DNA of 33,469 bases. Origin: Clostridia bacterium (lineage in GTDB: Bacteria; Bacillota; Clostridia; Oscillospirales; Acutalibacteraceae). Positions 14,844-24,749 of the stretch are shown here, one piece after another. A program made the translations under genes and the position numbers. The notes beneath the pieces are model-generated. The model was not told the DNA's origin. It did not search any database and was given only the letters and a program-made list of their open reading frames with translations. The stretch is taken from NCBI GenBank assembly GCA_029098305.1, contig JAQXOB010000004.1:1-33469 (forward strand). Direction: 5' to 3'. The stretch's first letter is position 1. Each line of letters starts with the position of its first letter.

Positions 14844-14886
14844 AAAAATCCCAATGTATAACCGCAATTACAATTATACATTGGGA
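14844..14886 (-). terminator. Terminator of pckG
   Basis: TCCCAATGTATAA (14849-14861) pairs perfectly with TTATACATTGGGA (14874-14886). On the minus strand the hairpin is followed by five T. It lies 33 bases after the pckG stop. Confidence 0.9.
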
Positions 14887-14918
14887 TAGTATTTAAAATC
14901 AATTAATTGGTGCAGGGA

Positions 14919-16694
14919 TTACTTAGAAAGTCTCTCTTTAAGTGCTGCCAGCTGACTTGCAAGCTTCTCAGGTAGTCTGTCACCAAACTTCTTGTAAAAC
15001 TCTTCAATAACCTCAGCTTCCTTGAGCCATTTTTCGTTGTCTACATAGAGAATGCTCTCGAGAACGTCTCTATCCATATCAAGACCTTCAAGATTGATGT
15101 CATCTGCATTTGGTACATAGCCAATAGCTGTTTCGTTTGCCTCAGCAGTACCATCACAACGACCGAGTATCCACTCGAGCACACGGAAGTTATCACCAAA
15201 TCCAGGCCAGAGGAAGTTGCCGTCATCATCAAGACGGAACCAGTTTACGTTGAAAATTTTAGGAGCATTTTCGCCTAAAATATCGCCCATCTCAAACCAG
15301 TGGTTAAAGTAGTCGCCCATATGATATCCACAGAATGGGAGCATAGCCATAGGATCACGGCGTACAACGCCAACAGCGCCTGTAGCAGCTGCTGTAGTTT
15401 CAGAAGCCATAATAGAGCCTACAAATACACCGTTGTTCCAATCTCTTGATTGATATACAAGAGGAGTAGTCTGTGCACGTCTGCCACCGAAGATAATAGC
15501 AGATATAGGCACACCGGCTGTCTCGTCAAAAGCAGGGCTTATGCATGGGCAGTTCTTTGCAGGAGCAGTAAATCTGCTGTTTGGATGAGCACCCTTGTTG
15601 CCCTTTGCTGTTTCTTCAGGTCCGTTCCATTTTTCGCCTTTCCAGTTGAGAGCGTTTGCAGGTGGATTCTTATCAAGACCTTCCCACCATACTGTATTGT
15701 CATCAAGATTATGAACAACATTTGTGAAGATTGTGCCTTGTGCTGTAGAAGCAAGAGCATTTGGATTTGATTTTTTGTTTGTTCCCGGTGCAACACCAAA
15801 GAAACCGTTTTCTGGGTTGATAGCCCAAAGTCTGCCATCAGGACCCTTGCGCATCCATGCAATATCATCGCCAACAGTCCAAACCTTGTAGCCGTCTTTT
15901 CTGTATCCTTCAGGTGGGATGAGCATAGCGAGGTTAGTCTTTCCACAAGCAGATGGAAAAGCAGCTGTAACGTATTTTACTTCGCCTTTTGGATTCTCTA
16001 TGCCGAGGATAAGCATATGTTCTGCCATCCACTCGTCATTCTTACCAAGATAAGATGCAATTCTGAGTGCAAAGCACTTTTTACCGAGAAGTACGTTTCC
16101 ACCGTAGCCGGAGTTTACAGAAATGATGTAATTATCCTCCGGGAAGTGGCAAATATATCTCTTCTCTTCATCTATGTCACATCTTGAGTGCAAGCCTTTG
16201 ATCCAGTTTTCGCTGTCGCCAAGCTGTTCCTCTACCTTTGAGCCAACACGTGTCATAATAGCCATATTAAGAACAACATAGATAGAGTCGGTAACCTCAT
16301 AGCCAATCTGAGCCAGAGGAGAGCCCACAGGACCCATGGAATAAGGAATAACATACATTGTTTTGCCCTTCATACTGCCTCTTGCGATATCAAAGAGCAT
16401 AGGATAAGCTTCTTTAGGATCCATCCAGTTGTTGGTTGGGCCTGCATCCTCCTCATTTCTTGAGCAGATGAAAGTTCTACCTTCTACACGTGCTACGTCA
16501 TTCACAGCTGTGCGATGAAGATAACATTCAGGCAATTTTTCCTGATTTAACTTGATTAGCTCGCCTATTTTGCAAGCCTCTTCTCTCAATGCTTCTATTT
16601 GTTCTTTAGAGCCGTCTATCCAAACGACTTTTTCTGGGTTCATAAGGTCTTCCATTTCTTTTACCCATGCAAGAACAGACTTATTTGTAGTCAT
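14919..16694 (-). CDS. pckG: Phosphoenolpyruvate carboxykinase (GTP)
   Basis: A 591-residue cytosolic enzyme that interconverts oxaloacetate + GTP and PEP + CO2 + GDP. In fermenting gut anaerobes it usually runs in the carboxylating direction towards succinate or propionate. The GTP-PEPCK P-loop with the reactive cysteine is FPSACGKTN (246-254). VGDDIAW, the substrate Arg region, and RRDPMAMLPFCGYHMGDYF are also intact, and the length fits the GTP class (the ATP class is shorter and lacks this signature). AAGGAG lies nine bases before ATG 16694. It is transcribed alone, divergently from recJ, with its own terminator. Confidence 0.97.
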   Translation of the reverse strand: MTTNKSVLAWVKEMEDLMNPEKVVWIDGSKEQIEALREEACKIGELIKLNQEKLPECYLHRTAVNDVARVEGRTFICSRNEEDAGPTNNWMDPKEAYPMLFDIARGSMKGKTMYVIPYSMGPVGSPLAQIGYEVTDSIYVVLNMAIMTRVGSKVEEQLGDSENWIKGLHSRCDIDEEKRYICHFPEDNYIISVNSGYGGNVLLGKKCFALRIASYLGKNDEWMAEHMLILGIENPKGEVKYVTAAFPSACGKTNLAMLIPPEGYRKDGYKVWTVGDDIAWMRKGPDGRLWAINPENGFFGVAPGTNKKSNPNALASTAQGTIFTNVVHNLDDNTVWWEGLDKNPPANALNWKGEKWNGPEETAKGNKGAHPNSRFTAPAKNCPCISPAFDETAGVPISAIIFGGRRAQTTPLVYQSRDWNNGVFVGSIMASETTAAATGAVGVVRRDPMAMLPFCGYHMGDYFNHWFEMGDILGENAPKIFNVNWFRLDDDGNFLWPGFGDNFRVLEWILGRCDGTAEANETAIGYVPNADDINLEGLDMDRDVLESILYVDNEKWLKEAEVIEEFYKKFGDRLPEKLASQLAALKERLSK

Positions 16695-16820
16695 ACAAAT
16701 CTCTCCTTTATATTTAAAATTAATATGATAATTCTAAAAAATACCACAAATATATTATATGATATCATTTTTCAAATTTCAATAGATTTTTAAAATAAAT
16801 AAAATCTGAATATTATCTCA

Positions 16821-16858
16821 GTTCAATCTCTTCAGAATTCACAAAAAACAGATTGAAC
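16821..16858. repeat. Inverted repeat between pckG and recJ
   Basis: GTTCAATCT (16821-16829) and AGATTGAAC (16850-16858) form a perfect 9-bp inverted repeat with a 20-base gap in the divergent promoter region. It could be an operator for either gene, or a hairpin. The binding factor is unknown. Confidence 0.45.
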
Positions 16859-16876
16859 GACTTAACAAGATTTTTG

Positions 16877-16905
16877 TTGAAAAAAAAAGAATTTAATGAT
16901 ATACT
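16877..16905 (+). promoter_or_regulatory. Promoter of the recJ-rel gene run
   Basis: TTGAAA (16877-16882), a 17-base spacer, and TATACT (16900-16905). The leader of about 75 bases contains a small hairpin, GAAGAT/ATCTTC (about 16935-16951), followed by a T-rich stretch that could act as an attenuator. I see no clear ribosome site before recJ. Confidence 0.7.
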
Positions 16906-16985
16906 GTCAAAGAATAATATTTTAGATTGGTGTGAAGATTTTACATCTTCTATTTTGTGTGTAATTCTTCATCGTGTGTTTTGTT

Positions 16986-19043
16986 ATGAAAAAATGGCTT
17001 GTATCAAAATTGAATAGAGAAACTGCTGCGAAACTTGCCGAAGAGTGCGATTTGCCAATGCTTACAGCTGTACTCCTAACGCTCAGAGGCATAAATGATG
17101 CGAAATCTGCTATTAATTTTCTCTCAAATGAACCAAACCTTCAGTCGCCTTTTGAGCTTGCAGATATGGACAAGGCTGTAGCGAGGATAAATGATGCTAT
17201 AGATAATTTTGAAGAAATATGTGTTTATGGCGACTATGATGCTGATGGTATCACATCTACTGCGTTGTTATATTCTTATCTGTCTGCAGTAGGTGCAAAT
17301 GTGATTTTTATTATACCGGACAGTCAAAACGATGGCTATGGACTGAACAAAATTGCTATCGACTGCATAGCACAGAGCAATATAAAGCTTATCATCACTG
17401 TTGACAATGGCATAACAGCACATCAGGAGATAGAATATGCCAAATCACTTGGCATAGATACTATCGTAACCGATCATCACACACCGCTAGAAACTCTGCC
17501 TAATGCAGTAGCTGTGGTAGACCCACATAGAGTAGATTGCCAAAGTAAATTTAAATTTTTGTCGGGTGTTGGCGTTGCCTTTAAGCTGATAATGGGACTA
17601 GAAGGCGAAGACTGCGATATATATGGTCTACTGGATAACTACTCAGATATAATCACTATAGGCACTATAGGTGATATTGTGATGCTTTCTGACGAAAACA
17701 GATATATGGTGAAATACGGCTTGAATTGCATATCAAACACCGATAGACAAGCCTTAATTGCTATGTTAAACGAAGCCGGTGTTTCGTCAGAAGATATAAC
17801 TGCATCAACCATAGCTTACTCCATCGTTCCTCGCATAAATGCTATGGGCAGATTAGGCGACACGACCGATATGGTCAGCTTTCTTTTGAGTGAAGATGAA
17901 GAATACGCCGAGCAAAAAGCGGAAATAATAGGAAACAACAATAGAGAAAGACAAAAAATAGAAAAACAAATCTTTGATGAAGCTATAGCAAAAATTGAAG
18001 ATGATCCATATATTAAGCATCGTGATATCATCATAGTTTATGGTGAAGATTGGCACGTAGGAGTTATAGGAATTGTTGCAGCTAAAATAAAAGAGATTTA
18101 TGGCAAACCAGTGATCGTGATGTCTGTTACCGGAGATGAAGCCAAAGGTTCTTGCAGAAGTATAGAGGGTTTTTCCATATGTGATGCACTGTTTTACTGC
18201 GAAGAACTGCTCACCCACTGCGGCGGTCATCCCATGGCGGCTGGCCTTAGCATAAAAAAGGAGAATATACCTGCACTTATAGAGAAACTAGATGCATACA
18301 CAAGTAATCTTGATATGCCATATCCTATACTTGATATTGATTTAAAGTTAAAACCTGCGATACTTAACATAGATCTTATAGAGCAGATCGATATATTGCA
18401 ACCATTTGGAATGGGTAATCCAGAGCCTCTGTTTGGACTTTTTGGTGTTACATTAAGCTATATATCACCTATTGGCGGAGGCAAACATCTCAAGCTGGGT
18501 TTTGTGCGTGATGGTGTAAAGTTTGATGCTGTGCGCTTTGGCACAAGCATAGATGAATTCTCATATGCTGTTGGTGAAAAGCTTGATCTGGCTGTGAATC
18601 TTTGTGCGAACAACTATAACAACTCAAAATATCTTTCAATAATAATAAGAGAAATAAAGGTGACACAAAGCGACTGCGAAGAAGCACTCAAATCAATGCG
18701 ACTATATGATAAGCTGTGCATGAAAAAACAGCTAAACGATGATGAGCTTAACTCACTTTTACCTGATAGAGATGATTTTGCTACATTATACAAGTATATT
18801 CGCTCCAACAATGCAAAAAGCTTTTTGTTAGACACACTCTACGAAAAGCTGAAAGATAACAACATAACCTGTGGTAAAATAGCGGTTATGCTCGATGCTA
18901 TGAAGCAGCTTAATTTGATTGACACAAAAATTATTGGCAATAAATATAATATAAAAATCAATCCAACAGCTCAAAAGGTAAATTTGAACGATGCACCTGT
19001 GATTAAACATATCAGCACTCTGCTACGGGGAGGTACAACATAA
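16986..19043 (+). CDS. recJ: Single-stranded-DNA exonuclease RecJ
   Basis: A 685-residue 5'-3' ssDNA exonuclease of the DHH family, working in recombination repair and mismatch repair. The DHH domain has YGDYDADGIT (81-90), ITVDNG and TDHHTP (DHH at 163-165). The DHHA1 domain has CGGHPMAAGLSI (about 411-422), followed by the RecJ OB fold and a C-terminal extension of about 150 residues typical of Firmicute RecJ. I chose ATG 16986 (KKWLVSKLN). An in-frame GTG four codons earlier is possible, and neither has an obvious Shine-Dalgarno. The stop codon overlaps the rel start (TAATG), so translation is coupled. Confidence 0.96.
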   Translation: MKKWLVSKLNRETAAKLAEECDLPMLTAVLLTLRGINDAKSAINFLSNEPNLQSPFELADMDKAVARINDAIDNFEEICVYGDYDADGITSTALLYSYLSAVGANVIFIIPDSQNDGYGLNKIAIDCIAQSNIKLIITVDNGITAHQEIEYAKSLGIDTIVTDHHTPLETLPNAVAVVDPHRVDCQSKFKFLSGVGVAFKLIMGLEGEDCDIYGLLDNYSDIITIGTIGDIVMLSDENRYMVKYGLNCISNTDRQALIAMLNEAGVSSEDITASTIAYSIVPRINAMGRLGDTTDMVSFLLSEDEEYAEQKAEIIGNNNRERQKIEKQIFDEAIAKIEDDPYIKHRDIIIVYGEDWHVGVIGIVAAKIKEIYGKPVIVMSVTGDEAKGSCRSIEGFSICDALFYCEELLTHCGGHPMAAGLSIKKENIPALIEKLDAYTSNLDMPYPILDIDLKLKPAILNIDLIEQIDILQPFGMGNPEPLFGLFGVTLSYISPIGGGKHLKLGFVRDGVKFDAVRFGTSIDEFSYAVGEKLDLAVNLCANNYNNSKYLSIIIREIKVTQSDCEEALKSMRLYDKLCMKKQLNDDELNSLLPDRDDFATLYKYIRSNNAKSFLLDTLYEKLKDNNITCGKIAVMLDAMKQLNLIDTKIIGNKYNIKINPTAQKVNLNDAPVIKHISTLLRGGTT

Positions 19044-21247
19044 TGTCAACATACGGAACTAAATTTTATCAGGACTATGAAGAACTAAAAAGGATGTTGA
19101 ATCAAAGCGGTCAAGACTATGACATGGAACTGATAGAAAAAGCATACCAGCTTGCTGATAAAATGCATGGTGACCAAAGACGTGTGTCGGGTGTGCCATA
19201 TATTCTGCATCCTACATCTGTAGCATGTATCCTCGTCGAGCTGGGAATGGATAGCGAATCAGTGGCAGCTGCTTTGTTGCATGACGTGGTAGAGGACACT
19301 CCTATCACTATAGAAGAAGTTACATCTATGTTTGGCAAAGAGATTGCAAGGCTGATAAATGGTGTTACAAAGCTAAAAAAACTTCCTACTAGTTCTAAAG
19401 AGGAGCAACAGGCTGAAAACATTCGCAAAATGTTCATTGCTATGGCAGAGGATATCCGTGTAATCATCATAAAGCTTGCCGATCGTCTGCACAATATGCG
19501 TACTATTGATTGTATGCGTGAGCAGAAGAGACGTGATATAGCCCGTGAGACTATGGAGCTTTACGCACCTATTGCTCATCGATTAGGTATCAGAACACTA
19601 AAGGATGAAATGGAGGATTTATCGCTTCATTATCTTGATCCTATTGGTTATAAAGAGATAGAAGATAAGCTAAATCAGAAAAAAGCTGATAGAGCAGAAT
19701 TTCTTGAAAGAATAAAAGAAACTGTGTCTCGACGTGTGCATGAAATGATGCCCGAAGCCAAAATTGAAGGCAGAATAAAGAGTATAAACGGAATTTATCG
19801 CAAAACAATCATGCAAGGCAAAACCTTTGAGCAAATTTATGATATATTTGCCGTGAGAGTAATAGTAGATACAATGGCTGAGTGTTATAACGTAATGGGT
19901 ATAATTCATGACCAATTTCAGCCGTTGCCTAATAGATTTAAAGACTATATATCTACTCCTAAGCCAAACAACTATCGTTCACTCCATACTACTGTGGTAG
20001 ATAAAGAGGCTGTGCCTTTTGAGGTGCAAATCAGAACATGGGAAATGCATCAAACAGCAGAGTATGGTATTGCGGCTCACTGGAAATATAAGCTAAGACT
20101 CAACAAAAAAGATAAACTGGAAGAACGCATAGCTTGGGTGAGGCAAATGCTCGAAAACCAAAAAGATGCAGAGGATAGCTCTGCCTTGCTTGGTAGCATT
20201 AAAACCGATCTCACCGCTGAGGAAGTGTTTGTTTTTACCCCTAAGGGAGACTTAAAAAGCCTGCCATTGGGCGCAACCACTATTGATATGGCTTATGCTA
20301 TCCATTCAGAAGTAGGCAACCGAATGGTTGGTGCTAAGGTTGATCAGCGTATCGTTCCGATAGATTATCAGGTGAAAACCGGTGAGATAATTGAAATTAT
20401 TACCGCTAAAGAGGGCGGCCCTAAACGTGATTGGCTCAATATTGTAAAAACAAGTGAAGCCCGCAGCAAAATAAGAAGCTGGTTTAAGAAAGAGCGACGA
20501 GAAGAAAATATCATAGAGGGTAAAAGTGAGCTTATTCGTGAGCTGAAGAAGAATCGAATACTTATTTCTGAAGAAGAAATGGAAGAAATCTTGAAACCGG
20601 TTATGCAGCGTCAGCATTGTTCTACGTTTGATGATTTCTGCGCAGCCATTGGCTATGGTGGAATTCAGCTTTGGAAGTGTCTACCTAAAATTAAGGACGA
20701 GTATCAAAAGAGAGTAGATTCTGAAAAGCCAAAGAAACAGCAAATTGCAGATATGCAGGTGGAAAAAGCACCTATATCAAAGAAAATACGAAACGGAATC
20801 GTTGTAGAGGGAATAGACGATATATTAATCAAGTTTGCAGGATGCTGTAATCCTCTGCCGGGTGATGATATCGTGGGCTTTGTCACGAGAGGTCATGGAC
20901 TCTCTGTGCATAAAAGAAATTGTACTAATGTACCTAGGGATATCTCATCTGATGAAGAGAGAGCACGTTGGATATCAGTAAGATGGGACAATGATGTTAA
21001 AGATACCTTTAGTGCTAATCTCGAGATTTGTGCATACGACAGAACAGGTCTTTTAGCTGACGTGACAAATCAGCTCTCGCTTATGCATATATTTATCACG
21101 TCGCTTCAATCGAAAGAAGCAGCCAATAAAGAGAGTGGACTCACATCTGTCTATATCACTGTGTCTGTAAATGGTAAGGATCATTTAAGATCAATTATTC
21201 AAAAACTGATGAAAATAAAAGGAATTGTTTCTGTAGAAAGGAAATAA
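19043..21247 (+). CDS. relA: Bifunctional (p)ppGpp synthetase/hydrolase Rel
   Basis: A 734-residue long RSH enzyme controlling the stringent response: it makes (p)ppGpp from ATP and GDP/GTP on starved ribosomes and hydrolyses it. The HD hydrolase domain is complete (HP at 56-57, LLHDVVEDT with HD at 80-81). The synthetase domain follows (about 240-350, YDIFAVRVIVD, PKPNNYRSLHTTVV). Next come the TGS domain (about 395-457, VFVFTPKGDLKSLPLGAT), the zinc-finger CC region (CCNPLPGDDIVGF), and a C-terminal ACT domain. All expected parts are present, so both activities are likely. GGAGGT lies upstream. The recJ-rel-dtd order is widespread in Firmicutes. Confidence 0.97.
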   Translation: MSTYGTKFYQDYEELKRMLNQSGQDYDMELIEKAYQLADKMHGDQRRVSGVPYILHPTSVACILVELGMDSESVAAALLHDVVEDTPITIEEVTSMFGKEIARLINGVTKLKKLPTSSKEEQQAENIRKMFIAMAEDIRVIIIKLADRLHNMRTIDCMREQKRRDIARETMELYAPIAHRLGIRTLKDEMEDLSLHYLDPIGYKEIEDKLNQKKADRAEFLERIKETVSRRVHEMMPEAKIEGRIKSINGIYRKTIMQGKTFEQIYDIFAVRVIVDTMAECYNVMGIIHDQFQPLPNRFKDYISTPKPNNYRSLHTTVVDKEAVPFEVQIRTWEMHQTAEYGIAAHWKYKLRLNKKDKLEERIAWVRQMLENQKDAEDSSALLGSIKTDLTAEEVFVFTPKGDLKSLPLGATTIDMAYAIHSEVGNRMVGAKVDQRIVPIDYQVKTGEIIEIITAKEGGPKRDWLNIVKTSEARSKIRSWFKKERREENIIEGKSELIRELKKNRILISEEEMEEILKPVMQRQHCSTFDDFCAAIGYGGIQLWKCLPKIKDEYQKRVDSEKPKKQQIADMQVEKAPISKKIRNGIVVEGIDDILIKFAGCCNPLPGDDIVGFVTRGHGLSVHKRNCTNVPRDISSDEERARWISVRWDNDVKDTFSANLEICAYDRTGLLADVTNQLSLMHIFITSLQSKEAANKESGLTSVYITVSVNGKDHLRSIIQKLMKIKGIVSVERK

Positions 21248-21250
21248 GAT

Positions 21251-21709
21251 TTGAAAGCAGTAATACAAAGAGTATCATATGCAAATGTAAAGGTTGATGG
21301 CGATGTCGTGGGCGAAATCCAAAAAGGCCTTGTGATACTACTTGGAGTAGAAGATGGCGACACTGAGAAAGAAGCCAATGCACTTGCAGACAAGATATAT
21401 GGTATGAGAATTTTTTGTGACGAAAACGATAAAATAAATTTATCACTTTCAGAAGTAGATGGAAATGTGCTGGTGATATCTAATTTTACATTATGCGCTG
21501 ATTGTTCTCATGGCAGAAGACCATACTTTGGCAGTGCCGCCAACCCGGATAATGCCAATACTCTATATGAACATTTTTGTAAAGAAATGAAATCAAAAGG
21601 CATAAATAAAGTAGAAAAAGGCATATTTGGTGCAGATATGAAGCTTGAACTGCTGAATGATGGTCCTGTGACGATAATCACAGAAGCACGTGATGGCAGA
21701 GTATTATAA
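21251..21709 (+). CDS. dtd: D-aminoacyl-tRNA deacylase
   Basis: A 152-residue homodimeric enzyme that hydrolyses D-amino acids (and glycine) mischarged on tRNAs. Family landmarks are present: MKAVIQRV N-terminus, NFTLCADCSHGRRPYF (SQFTL-type motif with Cys where others have Tyr or Leu), and the NDGPVT segment carrying the cross-subunit Gly-cisPro pair used for chiral selection. Translation begins at TTG 21251, three bases after the rel stop, with AGGAA upstream inside the rel 3' end. Its tight linkage to rel is conserved in Firmicutes. Confidence 0.95.
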   Translation: MKAVIQRVSYANVKVDGDVVGEIQKGLVILLGVEDGDTEKEANALADKIYGMRIFCDENDKINLSLSEVDGNVLVISNFTLCADCSHGRRPYFGSAANPDNANTLYEHFCKEMKSKGINKVEKGIFGADMKLELLNDGPVTIITEARDGRVL

Positions 21710-21729
21710 TATACAAAGGATTATGATAT

Positions 21730-22317
21730 ATGATAACTGAGATATTAGCCTTTCCTGTGGGAATTATGTCTTCAAACATATACCTTATAAAAGAATCATC
21801 TGGAAAATATGCTATCATAGATGCTGGTGCAAGGAGCGCAAAGCTGGAGGAGTATCTCGAAAAGCTTGGAATAAAACCTTCTCTCTTGCTTTTAACTCAT
21901 GGTCATTTTGATCACATAGCATATGCTGATGAATATAGAAAAAAATATGGTTGTAAAATTATGATACATGAAAAGGAAAAGGAATTTACAACCGATGCAA
22001 GCATGAATCTTTCATCACTATTTGGTGAAAAGCTACCTGCTTTTGAGGCTGATGAGCTGATAAATACTGACTTCATCATGTTGGGAGAAACAAAAATCGA
22101 TGTAATTGCTACTCCCGGTCATACCGCAGGTGGATGCTGCTATGTTGATCATAACGCAAAGGTGATATTTACAGGAGATACAATGTTTTCACAATCATAT
22201 GGCAGAACAGATTTTCCCACAGGCAGTTTTTCGGATATGGTGAAATCACTTAAACTTTTAGGGGAATTTAAAGGATACACTATATATCCCGGGCATGGTG
22301 AAAGTGCTATTATATAA
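21730..22317 (+). CDS. MBL-fold metallohydrolase (glyoxalase II-like)
   Basis: A 195-residue metallo-beta-lactamase-fold enzyme. The zinc motif H-x-H-x-D-H is THGHFDH (57, 59, 61, 62). Further ligands are in TPGHTAGG, FTGDTMF and the final PGHG. The short length and QSYGRTDFPTGS segment place it in the hydroxyacylglutathione hydrolase-like (YcbL/YqgX) group, lacking the long C-terminal glutathione-binding part, so the true substrate is uncertain. AAAGGA lies upstream of ATG 21730, and it sits 20 bases after dtd in the same run. Confidence 0.88.
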   Translation: MITEILAFPVGIMSSNIYLIKESSGKYAIIDAGARSAKLEEYLEKLGIKPSLLLLTHGHFDHIAYADEYRKKYGCKIMIHEKEKEFTTDASMNLSSLFGEKLPAFEADELINTDFIMLGETKIDVIATPGHTAGGCCYVDHNAKVIFTGDTMFSQSYGRTDFPTGSFSDMVKSLKLLGEFKGYTIYPGHGESAII

Positions 22318-22336
22318 TGATAATGGAAGTTAAACT

Positions 22337-23788
22337 ATGAATATATATTTAGATGGACACGATTTTCATTATGAAACTGAAAATCTGTGTAGAGCTTTTT
22401 TTCCAAATGAAAAAATTACACTCATTTACGACAAAACTATTGAACTTGAAAAGCCATATTTATACACATATATAAATGATGAAATGAGTGTGGCAGAGGT
22501 TACTTTGTCAATAGAAGATTATGAGAAGAAAATTTCAAAGGATATATCAAATAAAGACGATGCCGAACTGAATCTCGAGCAATGTGTCTACAATCTTTTG
22601 AAGGAATATACCGGGTTATCACAGCCTTGGGGACTTCTAACCGGAATCAGACCGATTAAACTCTTTAGAAATATGAAAGAGGAAATTGGTACTGAGCAAG
22701 CAAAAAAAGATTTTGCCGAGAATTTTTTTGTTTCGCCATCAAAGATAAGGTTAGCTGAGATTACAGAAGGATATGAGCGAAAAATTCTCGAACTATCGGG
22801 CAGAGAATCTTTCAGTCTCTATGTGGCGATACCGTTTTGTCCTACAAGATGCTCCTATTGCTCGTTTGTAAGTCAGTCGGTAGAGCAAGCCAAAAAGCTT
22901 ATGGAGCCATATCTTGAGCTTCTCCACAAGGAAATAGCTTATACCGGTGAGATTGTGAAATCACTGGGACTAAGGCTAGAAACTGTGTATATCGGTGGTG
23001 GCACACCTACAACATTATCACACACCCAGTTGGCTGAGTTGATAGAGCAAATAAAAAACAGTTTTGATATGAGCTCCTGCAGAGAATTCACAATAGAAGC
23101 AGGAAGACCGGACACTATCACTGAAGAAAAGCTAAAAGCAATGCTTTCAGGCGGTGTTGATAGAATAAGCATTAACCCTCAGACGCTTAATGATAATGTG
23201 CTACGTGCTATTGGCAGAAAACATTCTTCATCACAAACTATAGAGTCATTTGAGCTTGCCAGAAAAGTTGGGTTCGATCATATTAATATGGATCTTATAG
23301 CAGGTTTGCCTGAAGAAACCTTTGAGAACTTTAAAGCTTCTATTGATAGATTAATAGCAATGTCACCGGAGAGTATCACTGTGCATACACTGTCTATGAA
23401 GCGTTCATCTTATCTCACAGGCGAGGGCAGAATGTTATATAAGCGTGATGCAGAAATATGCAAAAGCATGGTGGATTATAGCATAGAAGCGTTGCAGAAC
23501 AATGGTTATCATCCATACTATCTATATAGACAAAGCAAAATGCTGGGCAACCTCGAAAACACAGGATGGTCTAAGATTCATAAAGATTGTCTTTATAATG
23601 TATATATCATGGACGAAACACATACTATACTTGCATGTGGCGCCGGTGCGGTGTCAAAGCTGAAATCGGAGGATAATTATATCGAGAGGATATTTAATTT
23701 TAAATATCCATATGAGTACATAAACAGATTTGAAGAAATGATTACACGAAAGGGCAGGATTAAGGATTTTTATGAGCGGTTCTTCTAA
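22337..23788 (+). CDS. hemZ: HemZ-type radical SAM coproporphyrinogen oxidase-like protein
   Basis: A 483-residue radical SAM enzyme. The [4Fe-4S] cluster motif is CPTRCSYC (Cys168, 172, 175), followed by YIGGGTPT and EAGRPD, which bind S-adenosylmethionine. An N-terminal domain of about 160 residues (with GLSQPWGLLTGIRPIKLF) is the mark of the HemZ subfamily. HemZ is named as an oxygen-independent coproporphyrinogen III dehydrogenase, but that activity is not well proved in this subfamily, and I see no other haem genes here. It follows the MBL gene by 19 bases and overlaps the kinase gene by 17. Confidence 0.92.
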   Translation: MNIYLDGHDFHYETENLCRAFFPNEKITLIYDKTIELEKPYLYTYINDEMSVAEVTLSIEDYEKKISKDISNKDDAELNLEQCVYNLLKEYTGLSQPWGLLTGIRPIKLFRNMKEEIGTEQAKKDFAENFFVSPSKIRLAEITEGYERKILELSGRESFSLYVAIPFCPTRCSYCSFVSQSVEQAKKLMEPYLELLHKEIAYTGEIVKSLGLRLETVYIGGGTPTTLSHTQLAELIEQIKNSFDMSSCREFTIEAGRPDTITEEKLKAMLSGGVDRISINPQTLNDNVLRAIGRKHSSSQTIESFELARKVGFDHINMDLIAGLPEETFENFKASIDRLIAMSPESITVHTLSMKRSSYLTGEGRMLYKRDAEICKSMVDYSIEALQNNGYHPYYLYRQSKMLGNLENTGWSKIHKDCLYNVYIMDETHTILACGAGAVSKLKSEDNYIERIFNFKYPYEYINRFEEMITRKGRIKDFYERFF

Positions 23789-24731
23789 TATAAAAATACA
23801 ACCCATTGATTATGATTCGGCATATATAAACAATCAAATGAGAAATGATATGGACGAATATATTGCTGAATGTGAACAAAAATATACTGTAGAGCTAAAA
23901 AAAGTATCTGATGATATAGTTAGTCGTAGTGATTGCAAAATAATTATGCTTGCAGGGCCATCAGGCAGTGGAAAAACAACTACTGCAAATCTGCTTGCTG
24001 ATAACTTTACTAGGCATGGTCTTAACACTACAGTGCTTTCTATAGATGATTTTTATTTGCCCGGCGACCGATCACCGGTAGATGAAAATGGAAAGCGTGA
24101 CTATGAGAGTGTGTATGCTATCGACATTGAACTCGTGAGAGAAACTCTCGTAAAGCTGCTTACAGACGGCGAGTGTATGATTCCAAAATATATATTTGGT
24201 TCCAGTGAAAGAGTAGAAAATCACGCAAAGGTAACTTTGGCTAAGAACGATATGATAATAATAGAAGGATTACACGCATTAAATCCGCTATTTACTGATG
24301 GACTTAATCTGGAAGGTATTTTGAAAATTTATATTGCTCCGGGAGGAAATATTACAAAAGACGGGCATATACTTATTAATGACATAGAAGTAAGACTTTT
24401 GCGTCGAATGGTAAGAGACAGAAAGTTTCGCTCTGCTTCACCACAGATAACTCTCGATATGTGGGGAGATGTTGTGAAAGCTGAGGCTAAATTTATAGAT
24501 CCTTTTATCTGCGAAAGCGACTACTACATACCCACACTACATGGATATGAAGTCTCGATGATAGGAAAAGAGGCTGTGGAGCTGTTTGGCCAAATAGAGC
24601 AGGAAAGTGTACATTATAGCTATGTCTGTGAAATGCTTGAAAAGCTTAAATCTATTGATTTATATACTTGTGAAAAGGTTCCATTTGAATCCCTACTGAG
24701 GGAATTCTTGGGAAATGGAAAATTTAATTAA
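23772..24731 (+). CDS. Uridine kinase-like nucleoside kinase
   Basis: A 319-residue P-loop kinase of the uridine kinase/phosphoribulokinase family. The Walker A loop is AGPSGSGKTTTANLLA (about 56-71), SIDDFYLPGD follows as the nucleoside-site/Walker B segment, and MIIIEGLHALNP is the conserved IxEG motif. MRRMVRDRKFR-type lid arginines are present as LLRRMVRDRKFR. The N-terminal 50 residues and C-terminal 80 extend beyond the minimal kinase. The preferred nucleoside is not evident. The ATG overlaps the hemZ 3' end, with AAGGA inside hemZ. Confidence 0.88.
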   Translation: MSGSSNIKIQPIDYDSAYINNQMRNDMDEYIAECEQKYTVELKKVSDDIVSRSDCKIIMLAGPSGSGKTTTANLLADNFTRHGLNTTVLSIDDFYLPGDRSPVDENGKRDYESVYAIDIELVRETLVKLLTDGECMIPKYIFGSSERVENHAKVTLAKNDMIIIEGLHALNPLFTDGLNLEGILKIYIAPGGNITKDGHILINDIEVRLLRRMVRDRKFRSASPQITLDMWGDVVKAEAKFIDPFICESDYYIPTLHGYEVSMIGKEAVELFGQIEQESVHYSYVCEMLEKLKSIDLYTCEKVPFESLLREFLGNGKFN

Positions 24732-24749
24732 TCTGGAGGTAAATTAAAA

